Source: Nodosilinea sp. LEGE 06152
GTDB taxonomy: Bacteria > Cyanobacteriota > Cyanobacteriia > Phormidesmidales > Phormidesmidaceae
DNA: 51,634 bases
Direction of reading: 5' to 3'
Assembly: GCF_015207525.1 (NCBI RefSeq)
Contig: NZ_JADEWR010000010.1
Span: forward strand, 6,066 to 57,699
A program made the position numbers and the translations under genes. Positions 1 to 8,464 of the stretch are shown piece by piece; position 1 is the stretch's first letter, and each line of letters opens with the position of its first letter. The notes beneath the pieces were generated by a model that was given only the letters and a program-made list of their open reading frames with translations, was not told the origin of the DNA and did no database searches.

Positions 1-9
1 CACCCGCCT

Positions 10-1077
10 ATGAAAAAAATCCTCCATATCGATATGGATGCGTTCTTTGCCTCCGTGGAGCAGCGAGACTTTCCGCAGTACCGGGGCAAGCCGCTGGTAG
101 TGGGCGGTCGGCCCGAGCAGCGGGGGGCGGTGGCGGCTGCCAGCTACGAGGCCCGTCAGTATGGCATTCACTCGGCAATGCCTGCCCGCATTGCCCAGCA
201 GCGCTGCCGCGATCTGATCTTTGCTTTACCCCGCTTTGACGTTTATAAAGACGTCTCGCGGCAAATTCGCGCCATTTTTCATCGCTATACCGATCTAGTC
301 GAGCCGCTGTCGCTCGATGAGGCCTACCTGGATGTGACGGTCAACGCGCTGGCAGAACCCTCGGCCCTGGCGATCGCCCGCCGCATCAAGGCCGACATTC
401 TCGCCACCACCCAGCTCACCGCCTCCGCTGGCGTGTCGGTCAACAAGTTTTTAGCCAAAATGGCCAGCGGCCAAAACAAGCCCGACGGCCTGACCCTAAT
501 TTTGCCGGAGCAGGCCGCCGCCTTTGTCGCCGCTCTGCCGATCGAAAAATTTCACGGTATTGGTCAGGTTACCGCCCGCAAAATGCACGCCCTGGGCATT
601 GCCACCGGAGCCGACCTGAGCCAGTGGGCCGAGGCCGACCTGGTGCGGCACTTCGGCAAAGCCGGGCGCTTCTACTACCGCGTGGCCCAGGGCGAAGACG
701 ATCGCCCCGTAAACCCCAACCGCATTCGCAAATCGATCGGAGCCGAGCGATCGTTTTCCCCCGACCTAACCACCATGGCCGCCATGATCGAGGCCCTAGA
801 GCTGGTGGCCAACGACGTGATCCGTCGGCTGCGGGAGCAGCGCCGCCGGGGTCACACCCTCACCCTCAAGGTCAAGTACGCCAACTACCGGCAGATCACC
901 CGCAGCCGCACCTTTGTTGAGGCCATTGGTCCCGAATCGCCTCTGTTGCCCTGGGCCAAGGATATGCTGATGGCGCACTGCGATTATCGCCAGCCCGTGC
1001 GCCTGCTGGGCCTCACCCTCTCAAATTTAGAACCCGTTGGGGAACCCGGCTATGTTCAGCTTTCGCTAAAGGTCTAG
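10..1077 (+). CDS. dinB: DNA polymerase IV (Y-family translesion polymerase)
   Basis: Y-family polymerase that copies past damaged template bases in the cytoplasm. The 355-residue product has the family's usual length. The N-terminal palm motif HIDMDAFFASVEQ carries metal-binding D8, and SLDEAYLDV carries D103 and E104, the other catalytic acids. The SAGVSVNKFLAKMAS segment and the helix-hairpin-helix region (FHGIGQVTARKMHALGI) are typical of DinB, and the C-terminal little-finger domain is complete. The start is the first ATG, nine bases from the window edge, so its promoter lies outside. No beta-clamp motif could be assigned with certainty at the C-terminus. Identification is firm. Confidence 0.96.
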   Translation: MKKILHIDMDAFFASVEQRDFPQYRGKPLVVGGRPEQRGAVAAASYEARQYGIHSAMPARIAQQRCRDLIFALPRFDVYKDVSRQIRAIFHRYTDLVEPLSLDEAYLDVTVNALAEPSALAIARRIKADILATTQLTASAGVSVNKFLAKMASGQNKPDGLTLILPEQAAAFVAALPIEKFHGIGQVTARKMHALGIATGADLSQWAEADLVRHFGKAGRFYYRVAQGEDDRPVNPNRIRKSIGAERSFSPDLTTMAAMIEALELVANDVIRRLREQRRRGHTLTLKVKYANYRQITRSRTFVEAIGPESPLLPWAKDMLMAHCDYRQPVRLLGLTLSNLEPVGEPGYVQLSLKV

Positions 1078-1099
1078 ACACTAGCCCATCGTTGTCAAC

Positions 1100-1615
1100 C
1101 TACCCATGCTTTAAAAGAGCCAGCACCGCCTCGTAAATACAGGTCCCAGTACCGACTACGTAGACAAAACAAGTGAGAAAAAAACCAACCGCGCGACCGG
1201 GCGATGGCCCATAGGTTTTGATTACCCCCCAGGCATGGGCAATGCGAGCAATGGTCAGTGTAATGCCTAAAAGCCACACCACCCAGCTCGAAACCTGCAT
1301 CAACTCCAGGGCCAGAATGAATAGCAGGGCAAGAGGAACAAATTCGATAAAATTGCCGTAGGCCCGTACTTTACGCTGCAACAAGCCATCATCGCTGGTC
1401 TTAGCAATCACCAATTTTTGCGCGTAGTCTTCGACAAAAGTGGCCCATTTTCCAGGTTTTTCTAGGTAGTCTGGCTGATTCGAGATATCTGCCTGAGTCT
1501 CCCCATGCCAAAGCCGAGTACGGGTTCGCTCCATGACTACCAGGGAAGAAAGGGCCAGGGCAATTAGGCCGTGTAAGCCAATAAATAGCGTTGAGATAGG
1601 AATCAGGTTGGCCAT
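1100..1615 (-). CDS. MAPEG family membrane protein
   Basis: Small integral membrane protein of the MAPEG superfamily (membrane-associated eicosanoid/glutathione metabolism proteins), 171 residues. After a first hydrophobic helix (ISTLFIGLHGLIALALSSLV) comes a ~50-residue polar insertion. The hallmark RKVRAYGNFIEFVPLALL follows, then two or three more helices. In this family the R..GN.xE motif contributes to glutathione binding; whether this bacterial member is an enzyme is unknown. The length exceeds the typical ~130 residues because of the insertion. It is a single gene, convergent with dinB (22-base gap). Family call is good, function open. Confidence 0.8.
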   Translation of the reverse strand: MANLIPISTLFIGLHGLIALALSSLVVMERTRTRLWHGETQADISNQPDYLEKPGKWATFVEDYAQKLVIAKTSDDGLLQRKVRAYGNFIEFVPLALLFILALELMQVSSWVVWLLGITLTIARIAHAWGVIKTYGPSPGRAVGFFLTCFVYVVGTGTCIYEAVLALLKHG

Positions 1616-1760
1616 ACATGCTACCTAGAAAGCCGTTGCCAAAATTAAATCACAAAACCAAAAGCCAGCTAATACGGTATGAGCGATGGATCACCCTGCG
1701 TGACTTTTGGATAGTTAACTCAAACCTATTTTGCGCTCAATTTAGTAAATGCATTGACTA

Positions 1761-1800
1761 AAGCTTCCGAGGCCTTGGCAAAGCAAGGCCTCGGAAGCTT
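1761..1800 (-). terminator. Perfect 16-bp hairpin, likely terminator or mRNA-stabilising stem
   Basis: Arms 1761-1776 and 1785-1800 are perfect reverse complements (AAGCTTCCGAGGCCTT), and one further G-C pair leaves a 6-base loop. It sits 37 bases beyond the stop of the hemerythrin-like gene. No clear U-run follows on either strand, so it may stabilise a 3' end rather than be a strong intrinsic terminator. Confidence 0.55.
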
Positions 1801-1836
1801 ATTGAGCGGGCTTTGGCAACAGAATGCTGCTTTCTG

Positions 1837-2883
1837 CTAGTTCATAGAAGCTGCCATTTCTTGCTGAAGCCTTTTCTTAGCTGTTTTGAAGTCGGTCGAC
1901 ATCTGCTCTTTCTGGGCATCACTACAGTTTTTGTCGATGGCCGCAAACATGGTAGATTCTTCCTGGCGAATGTGGTCGCCTACCAACTCCATGACCTGCT
2001 TGACTTTAGACTTGAACCTGTCGGTTTCAGTGGAAGGAATCGCTTTTATTTCGTCTAGCAAGCTTTTCATCTGGGCTTGCTCATCATATAGTTCCTGGGT
2101 GTCTTCGTCGCCGTAGTATGAGCGAATATTGGGGTAAACGACGGCTTCCTCAGCCTCAGCGTGGGCGAGCAAGTCTTTGTAGAGCTGCCCGAAATACTCC
2201 TGAAGTTTTTGAGGATCGTCTGTGGCTCCAATTTCGGTAAAGATGGTGTTCGCTTTGTTGTGGTCTAACCGAATTAGAGTTTGGATATTCATATCCTGTT
2301 TGTCGGTATTTTGGGTGACCACACTGCCCGCTACACCCGAGAGGGCCGCAACGGCGTCCTGTACCCGGCTCCATAGCCCCTGATCGGCGTCCTGGCCAGT
2401 CATCTCGCGCACACCGACCTGCTCAAGCATCCCCTTCAATTGTTCCTGGTGGGCACGACCCTCAAAGTTGACCGTGTTCAGCGGCGTAATAGCTACTTCA
2501 ATATCTGCTCCCACCTTCTGAGCAGCTTTATGAATCACAATCCCACTCATGGATTGACCGTGCTTAAGCAGTTCATGGTGAACGAGCTTCTGGTAAAAGG
2601 AAAACTCATCGTCTTCCATCATCTGCTCGAACTGCGAAACAAAGGTATTCGTGGCAGTACTGGGTTCAGCTTGGATACCGTACTGAACGGTGACGGTTTC
2701 AATAATGCCAAGATTTTTCTGGTCATCGTCTAGAAAGCTCTGAAGGCGATCGCGAATATCTTGGTAAGGGCAATCTCTAATGAGCTTTTGCTCATTGGAA
2801 ATAATAAGCTCCTGAAATGCTTTCAAATCCGCTAGTCTTTCGCCGATCAAAAGCCGCTTGGTATCTTCTAACGTTGCGACCAT
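1837..2883 (-). CDS. Hemerythrin HHE domain protein with N-terminal helical domain
   Basis: 348-residue predicted cytoplasmic protein. The C-terminal half (about 200-340) is a hemerythrin-like four-helix bundle. It reads LIRLDHNKANTIF, HAEAEEAVVYP and HIRQEESTMF, giving the H...HxxxE...HxxxE set that binds a di-iron centre for O2, NO or iron sensing. The N-terminal half (about 1-170) is also helical, with HELLKHG and a ferritin-like look, and may be a second diverged bundle. The start ATG is preceded by GAAGGAGT, a good ribosome site. Domain call is solid; ligand and physiological role are inferred from the family. Confidence 0.82.
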   Translation of the reverse strand: MVATLEDTKRLLIGERLADLKAFQELIISNEQKLIRDCPYQDIRDRLQSFLDDDQKNLGIIETVTVQYGIQAEPSTATNTFVSQFEQMMEDDEFSFYQKLVHHELLKHGQSMSGIVIHKAAQKVGADIEVAITPLNTVNFEGRAHQEQLKGMLEQVGVREMTGQDADQGLWSRVQDAVAALSGVAGSVVTQNTDKQDMNIQTLIRLDHNKANTIFTEIGATDDPQKLQEYFGQLYKDLLAHAEAEEAVVYPNIRSYYGDEDTQELYDEQAQMKSLLDEIKAIPSTETDRFKSKVKQVMELVGDHIRQEESTMFAAIDKNCSDAQKEQMSTDFKTAKKRLQQEMAASMN

Positions 2884-3903
2884 GGTTGACTCCTTCTTTG
2901 GGTTAGGTTGATTTTGCTTAAATTATTGCCGGAAGAATCTAGTTGAACACAGGCACCTCATAACGGAGCGCAGGTGTTTTAGATACTTTTCTTCATCGAT
3001 TTTTTACAATCTAGAGAGCATGGACATTCATCGTCTATCTAACTTTGGGTAGAAGTTAAAATAACTCTTTGCATAGCGAGTTTGCCGAGGCACAACGTAT
3101 CTTGCTGAAGCAAACTCGCAAACCCCTAACTTCCTCAAATACTGCGCTGCTCCGGTAGCTAAAGATATAAGCTGATAGCCGAAAGGCTGAAGGCTGAGTT
3201 GTTGCCCGCAAGTGCCGTAAGTGCCCCAGTAAAGCCGAGGTTTATTATGCAAAAGGAAAAGTAGTTATTTAGATGAGAAAACCTTAATTCCTTTGGTAGA
3301 GGTTTCTTAAAGGAACAGGTTCTGATCTATCCCCCATCGCTGCCCAGGGAGGGGAGCTAGGTCTGTATTAAGTGGGCAGTGCCAGACCTATTCTGGCACT
3401 CCCTGGCGCTGGCTTCGTATTTTCGGTCAATGCGGGAGGAGTACAACGAGGAGGACTCTGTGGGTTTGCTTTCTACCGAGGTAGATGCGGACCGATGCGC
3501 ACAGCAATTCAAAGCGTTAGCCTGCTGAAGTATGGCTGCCTGTGACAGGAGCTTACATTATCGCCCAGGGTAATTGGCTAACCGCTGCGATCGCTACCTC
3601 CGCTCTTCCCTAGTTAGCCCTAAATCCATTAAGAAAGCTGATTAGTTCGCAAGATTTTCGGTTGATCTGCCCAATTCCTTCAAGATCCTTACTGCATCAA
3701 TGGTAGAAGCTACGAGCAACGTCAGTGAATGGTCGTTTGAACATTACTTGGGCAGCAGCAGACTGAGTCGATAGCAGAGCCTATAACCATTGACAGGAGC
3801 AAGTTCTAGAAAAACTAACCCTTAAGATGATGCATCGCCTGGTCTTAATCGATACGCTTTAAACAGAAATAAAAAGAAGTTATCTTTCAGGAGAATTTGC
3901 TTT
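2884..3903. other. Long intergenic region, no supported gene
   Basis: About 1 kb between the hemerythrin-like gene and the repeat-protein gene. No convincing coding sequence was found; the short open frames have no start signals or recognisable motifs. A 9-bp hairpin (3378-3386 with 3392-3400, AGTGCCAGA/TCTGGCACT) is present without a T-run. The far end contains the leader of the downstream gene with CAGGAGA at its ribosome site. It may hold decayed sequence. Confidence 0.5.
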
Positions 3904-4764
3904 ATGACGAGTACAAGCAGTAACCAATATCCATCTGGAAAGCCCGATGAGAAAATCGTAATCCAGACTACCGACCTCTCTTCTCCCCAGTCTGAGCAGA
4001 CCGAGAAGTCTGAAAAAAGTCAAAGCGGCGGGCATACCGTAGCTAAAGCAGTTGGCGCAACTGGAGGCAGTGTTGCAGGTGCGGCAGTTGGTAGAATGGT
4101 CGCCGGTAAAATGGGTGCAGCCATTGGTGCTGTAGGTGGCGCGATCGCAGGTGCAGCCATTGGTGATCAAGCCGCTACAAGCATGGACCAGCAGCTAGAA
4201 AATGCGGCGGGTTCAATTAAGGATGCCGCTGAAAACGTTACCCATCAGGTTGAAGATACCCTTGATAGCGTTAAAGCGAAGATTGACGAAACCGATGTTA
4301 AAGGGTTGGCTGAGTCTGCAAAGCAGAAGATCAACGAAGCGGATGTCCGCGGTGTCAGTCAATCTATTCAAGGCAAAATCGACGAGGCAGATGTTCGCGG
4401 CGTAAGCCAGTCTGTGCAAGGCAAAATCGACGAGGCAGACGTTCGTGGCGTAAGTCAGTCTGTGCAAGGTAAAATTAACGAGGCAGACGTTCGCGGCGTA
4501 AGCCAGTCTGTGCAGGGCAAAATCAACGAGGCAGATGTCCGTGGAGTCACAAACTCTGCCAAAAGAACAATTGATGATGTAAGGCCTACGGTTAAGAACA
4601 CCATCAATCAAACATCTCAAAAAGCTAGAGATGCTGCCAACAGCGCAACTTCAGCGGCCAAGAAGTCCCTAGAGGAACCCTCCTCCAACAAAAACACGAA
4701 GCCAGCGGGTTGGAAAGATCCTTTGATTGAGCAGAAGCTCCACGAGAACCAAGGGAAACTTTAG
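3904..4764 (+). CDS. Glycine-zipper protein with six 16-residue amphipathic repeats (LEA-like)
   Basis: 286-residue acidic, Gly/Ala-rich protein. Residues 1-45 are polar and probably disordered. About 47-100 form a glycine-zipper hydrophobic segment (GGSVAGAAVGRMVAGKMGA, GAVGGAIAGAAIGDQA) that may insert in a membrane. About 126-221 are six 16-residue units of the type KIDEADVRGVSQSVQG, predicted amphipathic helices like those of LEA or YtxH/CsbD-type stress proteins. The tail is basic and Ala/Ser-rich. A strong ribosome site (CAGGAGA) precedes the ATG and a terminator follows. The role, perhaps stress or desiccation protection, is inference. Confidence 0.72.
   Translation: MTSTSSNQYPSGKPDEKIVIQTTDLSSPQSEQTEKSEKSQSGGHTVAKAVGATGGSVAGAAVGRMVAGKMGAAIGAVGGAIAGAAIGDQAATSMDQQLENAAGSIKDAAENVTHQVEDTLDSVKAKIDETDVKGLAESAKQKINEADVRGVSQSIQGKIDEADVRGVSQSVQGKIDEADVRGVSQSVQGKINEADVRGVSQSVQGKINEADVRGVTNSAKRTIDDVRPTVKNTINQTSQKARDAANSATSAAKKSLEEPSSNKNTKPAGWKDPLIEQKLHENQGKL
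4279..4566 (+). repeat. Six tandem 48-bp coding repeats
   Basis: In-frame 48-bp units encode K-I-(D/N)-E-(A/T)-D-V-(R/K)-G-(V/L) followed by a variable half. The central four are nearly identical at the DNA level (repeated GGCGTAAGYCAGTCTGTGC), while the first and last have diverged. This points to recent expansion by slippage or recombination. Confidence 0.85.
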
Positions 4765-4792
4765 TTCTTCTAGCGCTTAGTGACTTATAAAG

Positions 4793-4830
4793 TTGGGGAG
4801 TTCCTGAAGAGGTGCTCCCCAATTTTTATA
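4793..4830 (+). terminator. Intrinsic terminator after the repeat-protein gene
   Basis: Stem TTGGGGAG (4793-4800) with CTCCCCAA (4815-4822), followed directly by TTTTTATATTT. It lies 28 bases after the stop codon. Confidence 0.85.
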
Positions 4831-4864
4831 TTTGTTCATTGCTTGCCAAGAAAGTAATTTTTTG

Positions 4865-5460
4865 ATGGATTGCCTATATCTCGAGGAAATCGGCGATGCC
4901 GATCGAACGCCGGAAGTCTACTTCAAATACCCCGTAATTGAATTTGGTGTTCCCGAAGGAGTATCGTCTCTATCAAACACTCTTGAGCAGCTCAAGCAGT
5001 TTGCTGCTTCGCTTCAGGCAGGCCTGCGCCCGCAGCAAGTAACTTTAGCATTAGTTGCAGGAGCGATCGCTAATATTAGTGCAGTAATGTACGCTAGGCT
5101 CCTAAGTTCGCTACTAAGAATGGTTATCATCCACCAGGATGCTCCGCTGGTGTTAATAGCTTTGATAGCTCAAGCAATCCCTTTTCAGATGGCAACAACT
5201 TGGCGACGGCAACGCACATGTCCCCTCACGCTACAGGTTGGTAAGGGTTTTGCAACTCCAGGTCATGCATTTATTTAGGTAACGTATTTGGAGAAGCGAG
5301 CAATCAAACCGGGGCAAATCTTATTTCAGCAAGGCAATCTGATCGATTGCATCTATTTCGTTTAGCAAGGATTCGTTCAGCAAGGACAGGTTACCGCCTG
5401 GCTAACACTACTCGATGGGAACTGCAAGCGTATACGGAATCAAAGATCAGTAAATGAGGG
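4865..5460 (+). pseudogene. Decayed SulP-type transporter with cyclic-nucleotide-binding domain
   Basis: One reading frame runs through this stretch but is interrupted by in-frame stops at 5276-5278 and after the peptide IDCIYFV. Fragments resemble cyanobacterial SulP (sulfate/anion permease) proteins fused to a cNMP-binding domain. ASLQAGLRPQQVTLALVAGA matches the SulP N-terminus, HQDAPLVLIALIAQAI matches the 'QD-P--ILAL' motif, and LEKRAIKPGQILFQQGNL then QGQVTAWLTLLDG match a cNMP-binding fold. Most transmembrane segments and the STAS domain are missing. The same-frame succession of family-like peptides is what I see; the family assignment is from memory and moderate. Confidence 0.5.
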
Positions 5461-5891
5461 GTTTTTGGTCTTGCCCGCAGCCGTATTCCTAATGCCTTTG
5501 GCGACGCCACGCTAACAGTCACCCGGGTGTGCTCTAGACCACCCAACGCTTTTTCAGCCGAACAACCCCTTTGCTTTGCTGCAGTCGTACCACGACCTCG
5601 ACAACTTAATTGGGCCATCCGAACTGTTGCTGCCTGTAACAGGAGGTTACGTTTTTTACGGTCTAGGGCGATCGCAGCGGTCAGGCGATCGCCCTAGACC
5701 CGCATGGTGCAACGGTTGCGTCTTTGTATACCAATGTAAAAAGCCTGCCGAAATAACGATGCCGAAAGAATAGTTCACATCGGCAGCTAGTAAAGTTCGC
5801 TAGGCTGAAATCATTGATAAATCAGGAACTCAGCTAGACAGCAGAGTTCTAAACGGCGGTTCACCATTCATAATTCACAAGGCCTACATCA
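5461..5891. other. Intergenic/decayed region
   Basis: No supported gene. It may contain more remnants of the upstream decayed gene. A 65-codon open frame at 5576-5773 runs through the large palindrome and has no recognisable motif. Confidence 0.4.
5660..5700. repeat. 16-bp perfect inverted repeat containing two HIP1 cores
   Basis: GGTCTAGGGCGATCGC (5660-5675) and its exact complement (5685-5700) flank a 9-base spacer. No T-run follows. This is probably a palindromic repeat element. Confidence 0.7.
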
Positions 5892-6425
5892 ATGAATACG
5901 CTATCTCACCGTACTGCCGCGAGGCCCACCCGCTGGGTTGGGGCCGTTTTGTTTGCGCTCATGTTCTGGTTCAGCAGCAGCCTGCTGATGGACTTCGTCA
6001 TTATGCCCGGCCTGTTTGTGGGCGGCATGATGAGCCAGCCCGACTTCGGCCCGGCTGGCTACGCCATGTTTTGGGTGTTTAATCGCCTGGAACTGCTGTG
6101 CGTGGGCGTCATTCTTACCGGGTTGCTGGTTGCCCGTCAGGCTCGTCACGAGCAGGATGTCATTGCTAGCGGCTTCCGCAGTCGGTGGGCAACCGAAATA
6201 GCCGTGGTGCTGCTGGGCATTACGCTGGTGCTGACCTACGCGATCGCCCCAGCTATGGGCGCGCTGGGCGCATCTCTAGACCCATTTGCTACCGCCACCG
6301 CCATACCGCCTGCTATGGATCACATGCACGGCCTGTACTTTGGCCTGGAAGCGATTAAACTGCTGGGCTGTGGTGCTCTGCTGAGCCTGTTTTATAGCGA
6401 TTTTAGTCGGGCTAAAGACGCCTAA
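5892..6425 (+). CDS. Four-helix membrane protein (DUF4149-like)
   Basis: 177-residue protein with about four hydrophobic segments: residues 16-45, 57-80, 97-120 and 145-166. The segment WFSSSLLMDFVIMPGLFVGGMM followed by GYAMFWVFNRLELLCVGVILTG resembles DUF4149-type integral membrane proteins. No catalytic motif is visible. It is a single gene followed at once by a strong terminator. The start ATG has only a weak ribosome site (CAAGG). The family resemblance is tentative and the function unknown. Confidence 0.7.
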   Translation: MNTLSHRTAARPTRWVGAVLFALMFWFSSSLLMDFVIMPGLFVGGMMSQPDFGPAGYAMFWVFNRLELLCVGVILTGLLVARQARHEQDVIASGFRSRWATEIAVVLLGITLVLTYAIAPAMGALGASLDPFATATAIPPAMDHMHGLYFGLEAIKLLGCGALLSLFYSDFSRAKDA

Positions 6426-6447
6426 TTAAGCCCTGGTTTTAATCATT

Positions 6448-6492
6448 AAAAACGATCGCGCCTCCGAACTAACTGGGGGCGCGATCGTTTTT
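6448..6492 (+). terminator. Strong intrinsic terminator
   Basis: Stem 6448-6465 (AAAAACGATCGCGCCTCC) pairs with 6475-6492 with one G-U pair and ends in GTTTTT. It lies 23 bases after the stop of the preceding membrane-protein gene. The stem carries HIP1-like GCGATCG. Confidence 0.9.
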
Positions 6493-6785
6493 AGCGTAGG
6501 TTAGAGCGAACTGAGCGTTCCAGGCTGGGGTCGTTGGCCACATTGAGGCGGGTTATTTTCTCCAGGCTGTAGTCCAGCATGGTGGCAAAGCTGTGGTTGG
6601 CCCTATATAGAACCCTCTGGGTAATGAATCGGTGTGCGATGGATTGAACTGTGCTTAAAAACCGTATCCAGCTCAGGACAGGCACCTGCGGTATCAACCT
6701 CTGATTTGTCGTCAAGGTTTGAACGCCAGCGTTTAGGTATAGAGTTGGCAGACTCATAGCTTGAATCTCTAGATGAATAACGCAT
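6491..6785 (-). pseudogene. Possible small gene or frameshifted remnant
   Basis: Two minus-strand frames in this stretch look protein-like and abut. An ATG at 6785 opens a 60-codon frame (MRYSSRDSSYESANS...HYPEGSI) ending at 6603. A neighbouring frame then continues as RANHSFATMLDYSLEKITRL to a stop at 6491. A single frameshift near 6605 would join them into one ~97-residue product. I recognise no family. Either a decayed gene or chance open frames would fit. Confidence 0.25.
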
Positions 6786-7335
6786 GGCAGTACTTTTCTA
6801 AAGTGATAATACTATTGGACAAACGCTTGCTTAACCGTAGGGAAGCAGGCGCAATGGTGAGAAAGCGGCTTAGGGAGCAGGTTTAGGACGAATGGGACGG
6901 CGATCGCGCCTTTACTCAGCAAACGGTGCTGATAGAATTGGCCCTTACCTCAATAAACTATCCCACACATCTATCTTAAGGAGTAAATGTGACATTTTAG
7001 TGAGCACTGGATCAAGGTTGAGACCCAACTAGGTTTTGGCAGCGGCAGCCAGCGGGCGATCGTCTGAATTAACCCCCCAAAACGTTCTAGGGGGATCCAG
7101 TCTATAATTTGAGGTTTATTCTGTGGGTTAATGGCTGACGCGATCGCACTGCGGCGAGTCACTATGTCTCAGCTACCTCAGCGTTAGCACCTACCTGAGT
7201 AAGATAAGTAGATCTACTCAAAGTTGGCTTGGGCAGGGGAAGCCCTATCTCTGGCGTGAATGACCTTCACTATTAAGAGAGAGGGAACTTCACGTTTTAA
7301 TTGGTTAGCTAAAGAATGATTTCGCACGAACGATT
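6786..7335. other. Intergenic region without recognised features
   Basis: About 550 bases with three HIP1-like cores and short AT-rich stretches, ending in the leader of the TVP38-family gene. No supported coding sequence, RNA gene or clear promoter was found. Confidence 0.5.
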
Positions 7336-8061
7336 ATGACATTTAGCTGGCTACGTAGTCGCCGGTTTTGGCTGCTAATTTTGGTCGGGGTTTTAATCAG
7401 CTTGGTCGGCAGCCAGCTACCGCTAGCTGAGTGGTTTACTGTGGTTAATGAGAAGCTCGCCACGCTGGGAATATGGGCAGTCCCCGCCTTTATTCTGGTA
7501 TATTTTGTTGCCACTATTTTGGGATTGCCTAACATTCTTTTAATCCTGGTGGCCGGGTCTTTGTTTGGGCTATTGAAGGGTACGGTTGTAGCGTCAATTG
7601 CCGACATATTGGGTGCAGTGGGCTGCTTTTTGATTGGGCGCACCTTGGCCCGCGATCGCATCAGTCGCTGGGTGCAAAAACGGCCGCAGTTTGCTCGCAT
7701 TGATCAAGCGGTTGAGCGCAAGGGCTGGAAAGTGCTGTTGCTGACCCGCCTCTCGCCGCTGCTGCCGTCGAGCATTTTGAACTATGGCTTTAGCTGTACC
7801 AACGTCAACTTCTGGCAATACGTTTTCTTCTCGTGGGTGGGCATGTTGCCCGTGATTACGCTCTACACCTATATGGGGTCGTTTGGCTCCTACCTGCTCA
7901 CCAGCGAAATTACGGCACAAAAAGTAGCGCTTCAGGGGGTGGGCCTGGTGTTCGCGCTGGGGGCGGCTCTCTACATCACCCGTTTTGTTCGCCGAGCGCT
8001 AATTCCTCCGTGCTCGGCAGAAACGCCCAGCAAAGATCCTGAAACCTCTGGACGACGCTAA
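7336..8061 (+). CDS. TVP38/TMEM64 (VTT, DedA-like) membrane protein
   Basis: 241-residue integral membrane protein. A helix at about 10-29 is followed by the VTT/SNARE-associated core with FATILGLPNILLILVAGSLFGLLKGTVVASIADILGA, the typical re-entrant loop and helix. RLSPLLPSSILNYGFSCTNVNFWQY and FFSWVGMLPVITLYTYMGS are the second conserved block. These proteins are linked to membrane homeostasis or lipid scrambling. The C-terminus is basic and cytoplasmic. It is a single gene that converges on lgt across a hairpin-rich spacer. Family call is strong; substrate unknown. Confidence 0.9.
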   Translation: MTFSWLRSRRFWLLILVGVLISLVGSQLPLAEWFTVVNEKLATLGIWAVPAFILVYFVATILGLPNILLILVAGSLFGLLKGTVVASIADILGAVGCFLIGRTLARDRISRWVQKRPQFARIDQAVERKGWKVLLLTRLSPLLPSSILNYGFSCTNVNFWQYVFFSWVGMLPVITLYTYMGSFGSYLLTSEITAQKVALQGVGLVFALGAALYITRFVRRALIPPCSAETPSKDPETSGRR

Positions 8062-8180
8062 GCCCCAACTTTGCCGCAGTCGTTAGCTTTGTTGAGTCAA
8101 TGACGCGCCTGATAGCCTTCCAGAACCGAGCTTTTTAACTAGTAGTCTGCCAATCCAAAGGTGACAGGTCAGTGGGGCCA

Positions 8181-8400
8181 CGGTGTAAGGTGTACGGTTC
8201 ACGGCAGTCCTTGAACCGTACACCTTGTACCCTGCACCCTTAGACCGTTAGAGCCTGTCACAATTAGGTTGGTCAAGTACTAGCAGCTAGCAACCTAGAC
8301 TGCCGGGTCTAGTACTAATCGTTCATATCGCTGGCACGGTAGCCAATGACGACAACGGCCATAGCCGTTTCTCTGAAACGACGGCTATAGTTGGTCATTC
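8181..8400. repeat. Cluster of three hairpins between convergent genes
   Basis: First: AAGGTGTACGGTTCA (8187-8201) pairs with 8212-8226, extendable by wobble pairs. Second: AGTACTAG (8276-8283) pairs with 8309-8316. Third: an imperfect fold at 8345-8399, AATGAC...ATAGCCG...CGGCTAT...GGTCATT. The spacer separates the 3' ends of the VTT gene and lgt, so the hairpins may serve as bidirectional terminators or be insertion-element remnants. No U-rich tails are obvious. Confidence 0.6.
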
Positions 8401-8464
8401 CCAATGTTGTTGAGCCGCGTTGGCTACCCATCGGATAACAACCGCCAGGGCTCTAGCCCGCCGC

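Noticed and set aside
3028..3252. 74-codon minus-strand open frame in the long intergenic region
   Set aside because: No ribosome site, no motif and low-complexity composition unlike neighbouring genes.
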